DNA from: Tetmemena sp. SeJ-2015 | Taxonomy: Eukaryota > Ciliophora > Spirotrichea > Sporadotrichida > Oxytrichidae | Direction: 5' to 3' | Assembly (NCBI GenBank): GCA_027382625.1 | Contig: JAJKFJ010022540.1 | Coordinates: 1-63,454, forward strand | DNA length: 63,454 nt | Shown: one piece after another, positions 25,101 to 32,546 of the stretch | Position numbering within the stretch: the stretch's first letter is position 1 | Layout: the number at the start of each line of letters is the position of its first letter | Notes under the pieces: generated by a model | Seen by the model: the letters and a program-made list of their open reading frames with translations, nothing else | Told to the model about the DNA's origin: nothing | The model's database searches: none | Made by a program: the position numbers and the translations under genes

Positions 25101-26355
25101 GACTTTATCAAGATCTAGAAATATAAAGAGGATCTGACATTCACCAAAAAATTCTCCTTAACTTTGCTATACCAAATATAATTCTTTGGCTAATCGGAGT
25201 CCCGTTGCTTTTATTCTTCATTCTTAAGAGCTCAAGGAATTAATTATTTAAAAATTTTTAATAAGTTTTGAATTATTCTAAAATGGCTTTTGTAAAGAGT
25301 GTGTTAGGATTTCTTTATCTAGATCTTAAGGACTAATACTACTATTTTGACTTGATTTTGCATGCTGCTAAGTTCTTTATTTTACTACTGATAGCCATTC
25401 TGAGAGATTAAGGAGTAATAGTACAGTCATTGATTGTGATCGCTATTTATTCAATGTATGATTTTGTGTTAAATCTTAACTCCTTGTAGGTTTTATTTCT
25501 TCAACTTGAATCTCCATCCATTCAGAACTTCTGCATTCAATTTAAAATATAATTCTTATTTCAATTCAACAGGATGCATTAATACTCTCTCATTACTTCA
25601 ATCATTATTGGCCAAATTATTAATTTAATAACATTTTGAGAAAGAAACTTAGATAAAGTTAAAATTTAGCTATCATTTTATCTTCAGTTAAAAGATCTGT
25701 GATTTAAAATAAATTTTAGAATACTCTTTACTGTGGGATGTATTTCCAGTCATCTGAAGATGAAGATTGGATATCTCAGCATCCAGACAACTCACAAGGG
25801 CTAGTTTAATCTAATTTTTAAGGCGAGGACTTTTTGACTGCAGTGGTTTTCATAATACATTTATCTTACTATCTCTTGTGGACTTGGTATTTTATCTTGG
25901 ACATAAAACTAAATCTGCAAAAGAACTACTCAAATCTTTATATCATGCTTTGCACTTTCTCTAGCTGTAGATCTCACAGTTAATCTCTCTCCTATTATCT
26001 TTTTATTTTCTCCATAGAGGAATAAAGAATGGAATCTTTTAAAGAAGTGAGTTTAAAACTGAGTTAAATCCAGTACCAAGAAGAATACTTCGCGCTCACC
26101 AAAAATATTAGAAACCTGTATACATCCAAAAACTTTTTCATCAACGAACTACAAATCTAGAAACTAAGAGATTATCTTTCTAAGGAGGCTTTATTTAAGC
26201 ATCTTGATCAACTTCATTTAGACAACAGACATTCCATAAACCAAAACTAATCTTCTGCCCAAAATTAGATAAGTCAAATATAAAGCATCAAAGAGAATCA
26301 AGTCTAAGATTGCAAAAGATTAGAAGATATTTCTAAGAACAAGAATTTTGACTGA
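3938..26355 (+). CDS. Copy A: complete but probably decayed paralog of the large membrane protein gene
   Basis: The gene begins at ATG 3938 (MLSHSLFYN, shared pattern with copies B and C) and ends at TGA 26353-26355, the same place as the copy B end (NFD versus NYD). About 36 MDS blocks are recognisable in the order signal peptide, beta-helix rungs, pre-membrane domain, Cys-rich segment, membrane helices, tail. Lesions relative to copy B: two 1-base insertions near 6248 and 6270, a nonsense TGA at 6720-6722 where copy B has GGA, a 1-base shift near 8334, loss of roughly 80-90 bases of the Cys-rich segment around 22818 replaced by G9T11, and a shift near 24863. Parts at about 9-11 and 12.2-15.8 kb are smeared by poor consensus, so some lesions may be errors. 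Either a pseudogene or a badly assembled gene. Confidence 0.7.
4456..4553 (+). CDS. Copy A MDS 2: FDLQYI block
   Basis: The peptide FDLQYIYHDQYAQYIDQN, then FFNSSDFDC, matches copy B FDLQYIQPDQYAHYIDQN, then FFTSSDFDC. Conservation inside an otherwise unalignable spacer marks it as an MDS. It begins at pointer AATTT (4456-4460) and probably ends at TGAATATT (4546-4553), but that pointer places a TGA in frame (see findings). Confidence 0.6.
4554..4800 (+). other. IES with pointer TGAATATT (copy A)
   Basis: An 8-base direct repeat TGAATATT lies at 4546-4553 and 4793-4800. Copy B has TGAATAT at the same two places. Joining keeps the phase of the downstream RNVT block but leaves the TGA of the pointer in frame, so either the true junction differs slightly or the stop is real. 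Confidence 0.55.
4793..5096 (+). CDS. Copy A MDS 3: first beta-helix rungs
   Basis: The reading is RNVNRFKQDGFES, QQPSVISISNAIDMT, SLFLNCSFSNGRGAVLSIQN, then NNYAQFGGVIHSINSN and NSTF. It has the N-x-S/T-F and GG-V-I spacing of beta-helix repeats of the POMP type. It ends at pointer ATTCA 5092-5096. Copies B and C align throughout. Confidence 0.8.
5097..5129 (+). other. Short IES with pointer ATTCA (copy A)
   Basis: ATTCA is found at 5092-5096 and 5125-5129 with 28 bases between. Excision gives TCC ACA TTC ATA AAT AAT GGA, reading STFINNG. Copy B has the same pointer at the same codon but an unrelated spacer. Confidence 0.85.
5125..5306 (+). CDS. Copy A MDS 4: NNGAQEGGTLFLQDF rungs
   Basis: The block reads INNGAQEGGTLFLQDFTNLT, then NTLINRTSSIYAGSLLSQS and FNNLTLLDS. 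Copy B has NNGAGEGGVLYLQDL at the same place. It ends at pointer ATTCTT 5301-5306. Confidence 0.8.
5307..5413 (+). other. IES with pointer ATTCTT (copy A)
   Basis: ATTCTT is at 5301-5306 and 5408-5413. Joining reads CTG GAT TCT TTA AAC TTT GAG, i.e. LDSLNFEINL, which matches copy B after excision at ATTC (HDSLSCEINS). Confidence 0.8.
5408..5591 (+). CDS. Copy A MDS 5: LQNFGSSISAGAISV rung
   Basis: The peptide EINLQNISLQNFGSSISAGA, then LTKIKLVDSIIKDPS, is nearly identical to copy B and clearly homologous to copy C (INLENISLINFGSSISSGA). The ATGGT pointer at 5587-5591 lies inside a probable intron that starts at GT 5573. Confidence 0.8.
5573..5659 (+). other. GT-AG intron interrupted by an ATGGT-pointer IES (copy A)
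   Basis: After removal of the IES (5592-5629, pointer ATGGT at 5587-5591 and 5625-5629), a 49-base GTCAAG to TTTTTAATAG intron remains. Splicing joins SSI to NIKELLIDNV in frame. The same coordinates work in copies B and C, while translating straight through shifts the frame in all three. Confidence 0.6.
5660..5830 (+). CDS. Copy A MDS 6: KELLIDNVLISFQ rung
   Basis: The block reads IKELLIDNVLISFQLSVMKM, ADSKLQLVQIVGVNSTPF and INITRLNFSQIYI. Copies B and C match (C: LKELLIYNVVVSYQS, PFINITSLNF). The 3' edge is not tied to a pointer. Confidence 0.75.
6038..6420 (+). CDS. Copy A MDS 7: LLDCEECK-type rungs, frameshifted
   Basis: The start reads QQFSDFCEGQFWNSEIES, then FSPSLSGILKILNSSLSLSN and ITITNLSSYSQF. 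In copy B the next residues are LLDCEECKQVSIQNIIANN. Copy A has one extra T near 6248 and one extra A near 6270, which break that stretch; the frame is readable again at AYLNKQTDNFTLQNIYIS. These may be homopolymer errors or true frameshifts. Confidence 0.7.
6465..6905 (+). CDS. Copy A MDS 8: IQSDWNISFKNITLKEQ rungs with a nonsense codon
   Basis: The block includes LIGETIQSDWNISFKNITLK, SASFEVGLVNFENKSL, LYKQDYISSILIIGVKESV and EDDYGLFNITSFQNLS. At 6720-6722 the codon is TGA where copy B has GGA and copy C has GGG (FPEYGMKS, FPQNGMKS). After it the frame stays open to NPTKSQQF. Confidence 0.75.
7131..7280 (+). CDS. Copy A MDS 9: DINPLIYASGQVLSLTE block
   Basis: The peptide DINPLIYASGQVLSLTENEY, then CDESSHDLQDCISTQVTL, is nearly identical to copy B. 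Two cysteines are conserved. The 3' edge is uncertain. Confidence 0.75.
7404..7799 (+). CDS. Copy A MDS 10: NNNCYNFQNGVI to IGRSLVHNLTVQI
   Basis: This long clean block reads NNNCYNFQNGVILQCYNCQN, ITVQDSSFKSITKARD, AGFFWMDDKTRVAQFKNLQF, NGTIDISDCHFQNIHS and EGGLISSIYDRTYFEEIDL. All three copies agree with very few changes. The TGA that follows QITV lies past the MDS end in copies A and B; copy C runs on. Confidence 0.85.
8291..9536 (+). CDS. Copy A MDSs 11-15: five short rungs
   Basis: Five small blocks lie in AT-rich IES: 8291-8343 (AAVIQLKPKAIRFW, then a 1-base shift against copy B), 8428-8612 (RSLTLQDCYFEQVTSEQTGA, ILKVEGMTYDVNQT), 8702-8806 (KNVTVKQSYALRGAIFDLGY), 9138-9177 (ECLKPDDLLLIEF) and 9413-9536 (LIDPHINFKN, GSVIEFGLNAQRFNFEE). 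Each has a counterpart in copies B and C in the same order. A conserved 60-base stretch just before the second block has in-frame TGA and may be intron. The spacer between the last two blocks begins to show homopolymer smearing. Confidence 0.7.
8800..11045. other. Homopolymer-smeared consensus in copy A
   Basis: Runs such as AAAATTTTTT, GGGGGGGG and repeated AAATTT blocks dominate. Two MDSs can still be traced by comparison: about 9886-10052 matches copy B 35225-35372 (only GGGAGGAGCAAT and GTAAATAACTCTG survive) and about 10298-10372 matches copy B 35734-35818 (GATAATGCATAAATGGG survives). The surviving words are correct while the rest collapses into runs, which points to bad base-calling or consensus. 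Confidence 0.65.
11046..11780 (+). CDS. Copy A MDSs 18-19: IGGAVAILNP and QLKAFDRVYC rungs
   Basis: Block 11046-11152 reads IGGAVAILNPFSTFKIQS, then LGINNRAAISGGFKL, equal in pattern to copy B IGGAIAILNP and NNRAAISGGLKF. Block 11721-11780 reads IFLSVLQLKAFDRVYC (B: IFLAAVQLKAINRVYC; C: IFFSCMQLIAIDRVYS). Both are typical rungs. The spacer between shows nothing else. Confidence 0.7.
12245..15835. other. Mostly smeared region of copy A; one readable rung at 13150-13190
   Basis: About 12245-12600 and 13240-15835 consist largely of A, T, G and C runs with little usable sequence; 12650-13230 is readable. The short block at 13150-13190 reads NITGSTAKY (copy B NITGSMAKY, copy C NITGSSAKY). Copy B has four further rungs in the matching interval (37905-39415) that cannot be recovered here. 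Confidence 0.6.
16034..16937 (+). CDS. Copy A MDSs 21-22: NAIRN and SVYRNNRGIKGGIYSV rungs
   Basis: Block 16034-16082 reads LNAIRNNTRRLLGLL (copy B FNAIRNSSSKFLGLF). Block 16849-16937 reads KSVYRNNRGIKGGIYSVYY, then TTMMIDSSS (copy B KSSYSNNRGLKGGIYSVYY). The spacer between is IES with nothing recognised. Confidence 0.7.
17080..17640. other. GC-richer island inside a copy A IES
   Basis: The block is visibly less AT-rich than its flanks and has no match in the other copies. It lies between two MDSs of copy A, so it is not part of that gene. The best forward frame has four TGA codons in about 170 codons, about what chance gives, so I do not call it coding. It may be an MDS of an unrelated gene, a transposon relic or part of a long IES. 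Confidence 0.5.
17773..18770 (+). CDS. Copy A MDSs 23-24: SAINGGVISL and EEGTDGISII rungs
   Basis: Block 17773-18065 reads NSSFYNNSAINGGVISLEQR, SYFEGNSADQKGGVFYAKYS and NYADEGSTIFLLYGYSN. Block 18560-18770 reads DNFSEEGTDGISIINTK, then FEQTQSQDNSPM and KKGGFIQALFGSLIDM. Both align with copy B over their full length. GG-V-I and KGG-V-F repeats support the beta-helix fold. Confidence 0.8.
19104..19453. repeat. Dispersed 330-bp repeat, copy 1
   Basis: Shares ordered words with 27566-27893 and 55655-55965: ACACCATTCGATTC, CTTTTTATCCTTGC, AAACTCATATTAA and CTCTCCATTTATTATTTT. No terminal inverted repeat, no open frame and no clear target duplication. It sits in an IES of copy A, which is consistent with a non-autonomous germline-limited element. 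Confidence 0.65.
19832..20010 (+). CDS. Copy A MDS 25: DKGGAIYLGGNSQF rungs
   Basis: The block reads MTGSTFINGNADKGGAIYLG, GNSQFTCYYNTFNNNRA and SSKGGAIFSTSH. Two GGAI motifs 40 residues apart are a good example of the repeat unit. Copy B matches (GGAIYLGGNSNFTSSS, YRGGAIFSTS). Confidence 0.8.
20110..20700. other. GC-richer island inside a copy A IES
   Basis: No counterpart in copy B, where this IES instead holds the TIR element 43651-44478. Composition is less AT-rich than the flanks. A forward frame is open except for three TGA codons in about 155, not significant at this composition. A short hairpin, AGTACTTTATAT with ATATTTAAAGTAC, lies near 20355-20400. Function unknown. Confidence 0.45.
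20718..21264 (+). CDS. Copy A MDSs 26-28: NNLAGDLGDDIFIQNS to FSLGID rungs
   Basis: Block 20718-20884 reads ISFENNLAGDLGDDIFIQNS, then NNIYHTVGKQFISVESAN. Block 20922-21092 reads YFESLVVQGEFEIND, RGEGIRFINSVFQIVNSQFS and MQGGAIYVQETPQG. Block 21182-21264 keeps FSLGIDSS (copy B FSLGIDKS). All align with copy B 44650-45520. Confidence 0.75.
21331..22248 (+). CDS. Copy A MDSs 29-30: YEGGAIYFSNSNF rungs and AAIFQNNSAKTYGQ
   Basis: Block 21331-21657 carries three strong rungs: TSFTNCSAYEGGAIYFSN, ESGNGGAIYLTSEGITN and NLAESKGGAIYWDSYEPQ. Block 22155-22248 reads AAIFQNNSAKTYGQKVASTP, the last rung before the pre-membrane domain (copy B VAEIFQNNYAIIYGQNVASTP). Confidence 0.8.
22312..22920 (+). CDS. 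Copy A MDSs 31-32: pre-membrane domain and damaged Cys-rich segment
   Basis: The domain reads LSLSSFRSGENIDEFQFEIQ, DIYGQLISSDNSSTAILLVN, NYPSIVEGTSFYTAVNGVI, NTTFFGLPNYTHSYYITLDS and IHFRPCEIGEQYTP. A Cys segment follows, NPSGKCQNC. At 22818 copy A has G9T11 where copy B has about 100 bases encoding a Cys-rich GYWR segment. The remainder (near 22840-22905) aligns again with copy B but out of frame. Confidence 0.75.
22817..22838 (+). other. G9T11 tract replacing part of the Cys-rich coding segment in copy A
   Basis: Copy A reads GAAGGTGACTAA, then nine G and eleven T, then CAAAGC. Copy B has about 100 coding bases (47160-47259) at this place. The tract resembles neither G4T4 telomere repeats nor a TIR end. 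It marks a deletion, or a consensus failure at a homopolymer. Confidence 0.7.
23740..23893. mobile_element. Solo end of the 43651-44478 TIR family
   Basis: The sequence ends in ACTTCCGTC followed by a C12 run at about 23884-23895, with TTTTTTGGTATTTTTAGCTAAT upstream. It matches the right end of the copy B element (TTTTTTGGCATTTTCTGCTGAT, AACTTCCGTCCCCTCCCC). I find no matching left end, so this is a truncated or solo copy. It lies in the IES just before the first membrane block of copy A. Confidence 0.55.
23900..24235 (+). CDS. Copy A MDS 33: first membrane block, with intron
   Basis: Before the intron the frame reads VKFAHQNLKLLRSYYLQE and VTFLNIFIFFQF. After it comes FNKQFLTSKDNNFSLYIKQL, then LLMITFQINLKYSS. 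The intron 24007-24064 (GTATACATAGC to TTTCGTAG) joins the two with a one-base overhang in phase. The second half is a membrane-proximal helix found in copies 0, A and B. Confidence 0.7.
24007..24064 (+). other. GT-AG intron in the membrane block (copy A)
   Basis: GTATACATAGCTTTTGTT to TTTTCGTAG, 58 bases. Copies B (47658-47716, GTGAATACATAGCC to ATTTTAG) and 0 (334-359, GTACATAGCTTTTG to TTTCTAG) carry the same signals at the same residue. Phase closes in copy A. Copy B is off by one base next to a run of nine T. Confidence 0.55.
24775..25637 (+). CDS. Copy A MDSs 34-35: transmembrane region
   Basis: The first part reads VRISNFGSLIVNFECVTGYQ, then a shift near 24863 relative to copy B, and later FLIPSIFEKVFQFFNYKKVN and NFAIPNIILWLIGVPLLLF. 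The second part reads MAFVKSVLGFLYLDLKDQYY, FDLILHAAKFFILLLIAILR, VIVQSLIVIAIYSMYDFVLN and LFLQLESPSIQNFCIQF. Four or more helices are visible. It ends at pointer ATTTT 25633-25637. Confidence 0.75.
25638..25717 (+). other. IES with pointer ATTTT (copy A)
   Basis: ATTTT at 25633-25637 and 25713-25717. Excision gives CAT TTT TAG AAT ACT, reading HFQNTLYCGMYF. Equivalent to the AAATTA IES of copy 0 and the TTTGAGAA IES of copy B. Confidence 0.7.
25713..26355 (+). CDS. Copy A MDS 36: last helix, cytoplasmic tail and stop
   Basis: The block reads NTLYCGMYFQSSEDEDWISQ, GEDFLTAVVFIIHLSYYLLW and a charged tail with ESFKEVSLKLSQIQYQEEYF. A candidate intron runs from GTAGATCTC (near 25970) to TTCTCCATAG (near 26020). 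The tail ends NKNFD with TGA at 26353-26355. The stop context GACTGAGCT is shared with copy B. Confidence 0.8.
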
Positions 26356-28370
26356 GCTTTATAATTTTATTTAATTAGATTACAATGTAATGTTCAAATA
26401 TTTCTTATTAATTAACTCCTCTTTTGATTTATTTTTTCTATCATAAAATGATTGCTCTTCATTACTTTTAAATTTATAAGTATATCATTAAATAAATTAT
26501 TGGCACATTTGATATTTTGGAATCCATAAACATCAATAAAACCTCTAAATTTAGAGTATTCGAAAGCTGTTCATAATAATTAAATTTAAGAAAGGATATG
26601 ATTTTTAAAAATTAAACAGTTCATATTATTGGATGTGATTTCAAAATAAAGGCAAGTCATTCATTCATACATAAAGTAATAAATATAAGCAACTTGAAAG
26701 AATCTATAATATTAAAAATGATATAATAATTTTTACTGCAATTAAGAAAAGAAGAATTTAATTTTTTTTTAACTTAAATCATTTCGAATATAATAAAATA
26801 AAAATAATATACATTTTAATAAAATAAATTAATATGCTTAATTTAATGATAATATCAGGTATAATTAAAAGTTGTAAACAATCTAAGAAGAATAATCAGA
26901 AATTTTAATAAAATATTTTTCAAAACAAATCTCATATATCTTGCCCACATTAAAAATAGATATTAGATTAAAATATTTTTAAAAAAATAATTTTAAGTTT
27001 GTTGATTAATCAATGTGTAATTAAAATAGCTGATAATTTATTATAACCTTGAAAAGTTATTAAATAGATTAAGGAGTGAAAGTTCATTTATCTATTTTTA
27101 AATTAATATTTAAATAATTTTATCGAGCGAATCTTAAAAAATAAATTTTATCAGATCACAATTATTTTTTAATACTTAATAGATTTTACTATGCTTGTGT
27201 TTTAATAAGGGTGTAGCATATTTTTAATAAGCTGAATAATTTTATTCGTTAAAATAAAACTAATTAAAATCTCACTTGAGACAGTTTTAAATTATTTTTT
27301 ACTTTTTAATTGTGAAATTTATACTTTAGAGGAATAAACTTATTCTAAAATGTAATTAATCTGGTATATTTTAATGCTTAATTTTCTATAATTAACTTTT
27401 AAATGCATTTCGTAACTTAAATTAAGAGAAATATAGACAATCAAAATAAGTAAGACAATTTAATGAGTAAAATTTGATAGCCTAATGCTAAAATTTAGAT
27501 ATTTATTATAACTGAAAATTTAATAAAAAAGATAATTAAATTGTGTATTAAATTAAATGGAATAAAATCGTGACTGTTGATGTGTCTCCAATTCGAATAA
27601 TTATTACACCATTCTATGCAGCATAATTTTCTAATAACTTTTCATCCTAGTAACTTTTGTGTGGGAATTCTCAGTTCAGAGATATAACTCAAGTTTTTAT
27701 TTGTTTTTTGCATCTAAATTGAACTATGAAGATGAATAAATATGAAAAAAATATTAATTTTTGATTGGCTATCTAAAGTTACAGATCAGGAGGGTACATC
27801 TATGATTTTAACTGCAGCGAATTTGCAACTCACCATTTGCCATTTAAACCAAGCACCTGTTTTAATTTAATTATCAACCATATCTTGAGAAATAGCTAAT
27901 TAAAAAACTTAGGTGATAGAATATTAGCTGAAATAAATGCATTTTTAATTTAATGAGATTTATTATTTTTAAAATTTTAAAATAAAATAGATTAAATTCA
28001 AATAAATAAATTCGTGCCCATTATAAGTGAGCTAAGCAGATATAAAAAAATTTAAATAAAAATTATACTTTTTGATTTCAACTCCATTCCTTTATGCTGA
28101 AAACATAAAGTGCAAGGAGAATATATAGGAATTAATCTAGCTCAGAAGCATGTTAGCAAATAATCCTCAAGACAAAATTTAGAAAAAGAAGCTAGTAAAA
28201 AATACTATAGCTTTATATTGGAATCTAAATCTAAAAATAAATTTAATTCAATTCTATCTCTCAAACTGACTTGAGCTTTTATATCCATAGTTTGATAATT
28301 AAACTTAAGTTTTCTTGAATTCTTAACAATATAAAATAAATTATAAAAACTCTTAAGGTGCTCCTTTTAT
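26356..28370. other. Spacer between copies A and B
   Basis: About 2 kb, AT-rich. It holds the second copy of the dispersed 330-bp repeat (27566-27893). Near 26935-26970 it has CCCACATTAAAAATAGATAT, which recurs about 640 bases after the copy B stop, so this 3' flank is duplicated with the gene. The 60 bases before ATG 28371 resemble those before copy A. No other feature seen. Confidence 0.55.
27566..27893. repeat. Dispersed 330-bp repeat, copy 2
   Basis: Homologous to 19104-19453: ATTACACCATTC, CTTTTCATCCTAG, ATTAATTTTTGATTGGCTATC and TAACTGCAGCGAATTTGCA, then CACCATTTGCCATTT. It lies in the intergenic spacer, whereas the other two lie within gene spans. Confidence 0.65.
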
Positions 28371-28536
28371 ATGTTATCGCATTCCTAAACTTATAATGTT
28401 CATGCTAGCAAATACTGGCTTAGATTCGTTCAAAAAGGGCTTTTCTTCTTACTTTTAACTGCTTCCTCTTTAGCATATTGCCCAAGCGTTGAGATTACTA
28501 ATTAGTATTAATTTTACGAAGTATTTTTTAGATTTA
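28371..28536 (+). CDS. Copy B MDS 1: start codon and signal peptide
   Basis: ATG 28371 opens MLSHSQTYN, then KYWLRFVQKG, a core LFFLLLTASSLAYC and SVEITNQYQ. This is a typical signal peptide with A-Y-C near the expected cleavage site. It probably ends at pointer ATTTA 28532-28536, which repeats at 28922-28926 and closes in frame to FDLQYI. Confidence 0.7.
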
Positions 28537-31500
28537 ACATTTATTTTATAATAAAAAAAATAATAAAAAAGTATAATTTTTTTATTATTTATTTTATTTG
28601 TTAAAATGTTATGCCAATGAATTAATCTTTATATAAATATTAAAGATATATTGTGAACAAAAGTCTAAATGAACCGTGACAGAGACCAAACTTTGTATAT
28701 ATAAAGTTTAACACTAAATATAACTGCTAATTTTAATCGCTATTTAGTTTGCACTTAAGTTATCAATAGGTACTAATTATAACTTAAAAAATACTAAAAT
28801 TCTAAATTCTCTTAGATTTAAAAATAGATTTACTTTATAGAATTCTAATTTATTAAAAATATTTAATTGAGCCAATTAATTACTTAAAATTTGGGTTAAA
28901 TTATATTTATATTCATAACATATTTATATTTGATTTGCAATATATTCAACCTGATTAATACGCTCATTACATAGACTAGAATATTTCATTTTTTACTTCA
29001 AGCGACTTTGATTGCTGAATATTTTATTCCAATTTATTAACAAATTTTAGATTTTAAATTTAAGCGTTTATTATATTTATAATATTAAGATGCAGAGCTC
29101 CCCCATTAATTTAAATCTAAAATATTATCCAAACTAAATTTCCTTTATTTTATAATTTTGTAGTGTACCAATAAAAGTGAATGATTATCATTAAATTTAT
29201 TAGAAAATTAAATACAATATAAAATATATTGCAAACTACCAGTATTTATATGGAAAAATTATCATAGATAAATTATATATTATTATATTAAAAAGGCTTC
29301 ATAATTCATAATTAATTGAAAAATTAAGTTTTCAAAATATTAACTTGAATATATATTAGAAACGTAACCATCGTTTGCAAATAAAATGGCTACGAATCTT
29401 TCAATAATTTGGTGGCAGATTCTTCTGGAATTCAACAACAGCCTTCGGTCATTTAAATTTCAAATGCTATCGAATTAACTTTACAAGACTCATTGTTCTT
29501 AAATTGCTCATTCTCAAATGGGAGAGGTGCTATTCTCTCAATTTAAAACTCTTCAGTTTCAATCATAAATTCAACATTTAAAAATAACTATGCGCAATTT
29601 GGAGGAGTGATTCATTCAATTAATTCAACTCTCTCCATTTAAGATTCCTCATTCAATTAAATATATATTTTATTTTATTTAAAAATAATTCATAAATAAT
29701 GGAGCTGGGGAGGGAGGAGTACTTTACTTACAAGATCTAATAAAACTATCTATGAAAGACACTATAATCAATCAAACTACTTCCATTTATTCGGGTAGCT
29801 TACTCTCTCATTCTTTATCTTAGAATTTTTAAGCTGCAATCTTTAATAATCTGACTTAGCATGATTCTTAACAATAATTGAAATATATTTGAGAATTGAA
29901 TTAAAATTTATGATTAGTAAATTTAATAAAGGGGTTGTAACTTAGTGGAATTTGAAATGGCATTAAAAGTATATCATAAATTTAAAATGAGTCTCTTCTT
30001 TCATCATTCTCATGTCACATCTAGGCAGCGTAATATTATATTTGTTAAATAATTAAATCCATAAATCTTTAGAAACTAATCTAACGTTGCTTATAAAGTC
30101 TAAAATGTGAAGAGTAAAACTCTAAAGTTCTACAGAAGACGAAAAACAGTGGCTGCTTACAGTAAAGCTGACTTTATCACCAGTAGTGAAAAATCGAGGC
30201 TGAACTGATCATTTTACTACCATTATCCATTTTAATTTAATAAATATATTAGTTCTATTTTATAATTAACTCCCAGCTTTATTAAATTATTTAGTTTATG
30301 CTATAAATAATTATTGATTGAATTTATTTAAAATACCTTAACAAAAATTGATTAAAAATTTAATTCCTTGAGCTGTGAGATAAATTCGTAGAACATTAGC
30401 TTGTCAAATTTTGGAAGTTCTATTTCTCCTGGAGCGATTTCAGTAAACAGTGCTCTTACTAAGATAAAACTGGTGGACAGCATAATTAAAGATCCTTCTC
30501 AAATTCTTAATAACACTTCATCCCTTAGTCAAGTTAATGGGATGGTTATAATATATTCTTAATTATAATATTTGAAAGAATGGTGATTAATGCCACAGAT
30601 ATTATTTTTAATAGATATTAAAGAGCTGCTGATAGATAATGTGCTTATTTCTTTCTAATTAAGCGTAATGAAAATGGCCGATTCAAAATTATAATTAGTT
30701 CAAATAGTTGGAGTTAATTCAACGCCTTTTATTAACATCACAAGACTCAACTTTTCACAAATTTATATCACAATAAATTATAAATGGTAAAGCTTCTCTA
30801 GTAAAGACTATATATGGAATAAAAAATTATAAATTCATGAAATCAATTTATTATAGCCTTTTTAGATATCGTTTAATCATTTTTTTAATACATGATTAGT
30901 TTCATTATATTGAATTTGAGAATAATAAGGATTTTTAAAAATCTATTTTTAAGTGGTTAAATTTTTTAAAATTGTATATTTCACGATTTACTATAATAAT
31001 TTTTCTTCCTAAATGCAAAAAATTTACATAATTCTAACCAATTCTTATAGTATTTTTTTTGTCTAAAATCTCAAAATTTTGATATTATTACTAACTTAAA
31101 AAATACTTAATAACTCACGATTTCATTTTAAAAGTATTTATAAAAAAAACTTTTCTTCGCAATTAAGTACATAATAATTTTCAGATTTTTGTAAAGAAGA
31201 CTAATATTGGAGTTCAGATATTGACTATCTATTTTGTATAGAAAATTCAAAATTTATCTTTGAGGAAAATTAATTTTAGAATGTACTTTCTCACTCTTTA
31301 AAAGGCCTTCTTAAAGTTTCAAATTCAACTCTTTCCATAAATAACATAACTATCTCTAATATGAGTACTTATAGCTAGTTTCTTCTTGATTGTGAAGAAT
31401 GCAAATAAGTTTCAATTTAGAACATTATAGCAAATAATGCATACTCCTGTTATGGAGAGGCAAGTTTGGCGTATTTAAATTAATAAAACGATGACCTCAA

Positions 31501-32515
31501 AATATAAAATATTTATATCTCAACTTCAGCAATTAACAATCATTAATATCTAGTCAAGATATTGCTATTTCTAACTTTATTACTTTCCACTTTTAGACTA
31601 TTATATAATTTAGTGATTTAATAGGAGAAATAATTTAATCAGATTGGAGCATTTCATTTAAAAATATTACCTTAAAAGAGTAGGCAGCAAGTTTTGAGGT
31701 GGGTCTTATTAATTTTGAAAACAAATCTCTGGTTAGGAATATTGAAATATTAAACATATCTCTTTACAAGTAGGACTACATATCAAGCATCCTTATTATT
31801 GGAGCCAAGGAATCTGTTAATATTTCAGACATATAAATCTTCCCAGAATATGGAATGAAATCGAGAAGGGTTTTTGAAGATGACTATGGACTGTTCAATA
31901 TAACGACTTTCCAGAATCTAAGCTTACAAAATTTATTCATGAATTGCTCTTCAACCAACTTTGATTTCGAAACTTTAATAAACAATTCATTCATAAGTCC
32001 TCTTCTCTTCAATCCAACTAAATAATAATAGTTTAAATAACATTTAGAAAAATTTTATATGAAAGATTGATCTTCATAATATCTTTAGAGTTTGAAATTT
32101 TACTCTTACATATAAAAATGTTGAAGAAAAATTAGAGATTTATGTTTAAATCGGAGATAAAGATAGGATAATTTAGCTGATAACACCAATTAGAAACATA
32201 ATTTTCTAAATTTTTGTGTATTAAATAATTAATCTAGATAAAAATAATTTATATAATTTGGATATTAATCCATTAATTTATGCATCAGGTTAAGTACTTT
32301 CTCTTACTGAGAATGAATATGCTTGTGATGAAAGCTCTCATGATTTATAGAATTGCATAAGTACATAAGTAACACTTAGAAATCTATAATTAAATATTCC
32401 TAAAATATTTTGGGGAAATAATGACAATCATTGAGTTAAAAAAAATTATACAAGGAGATATTTTTTAAACTCTATATTTTGATATCGAAATACATTATAA
32501 ATAAATTAATTTAAT

Positions 32516-32546
<31 letters not shown>

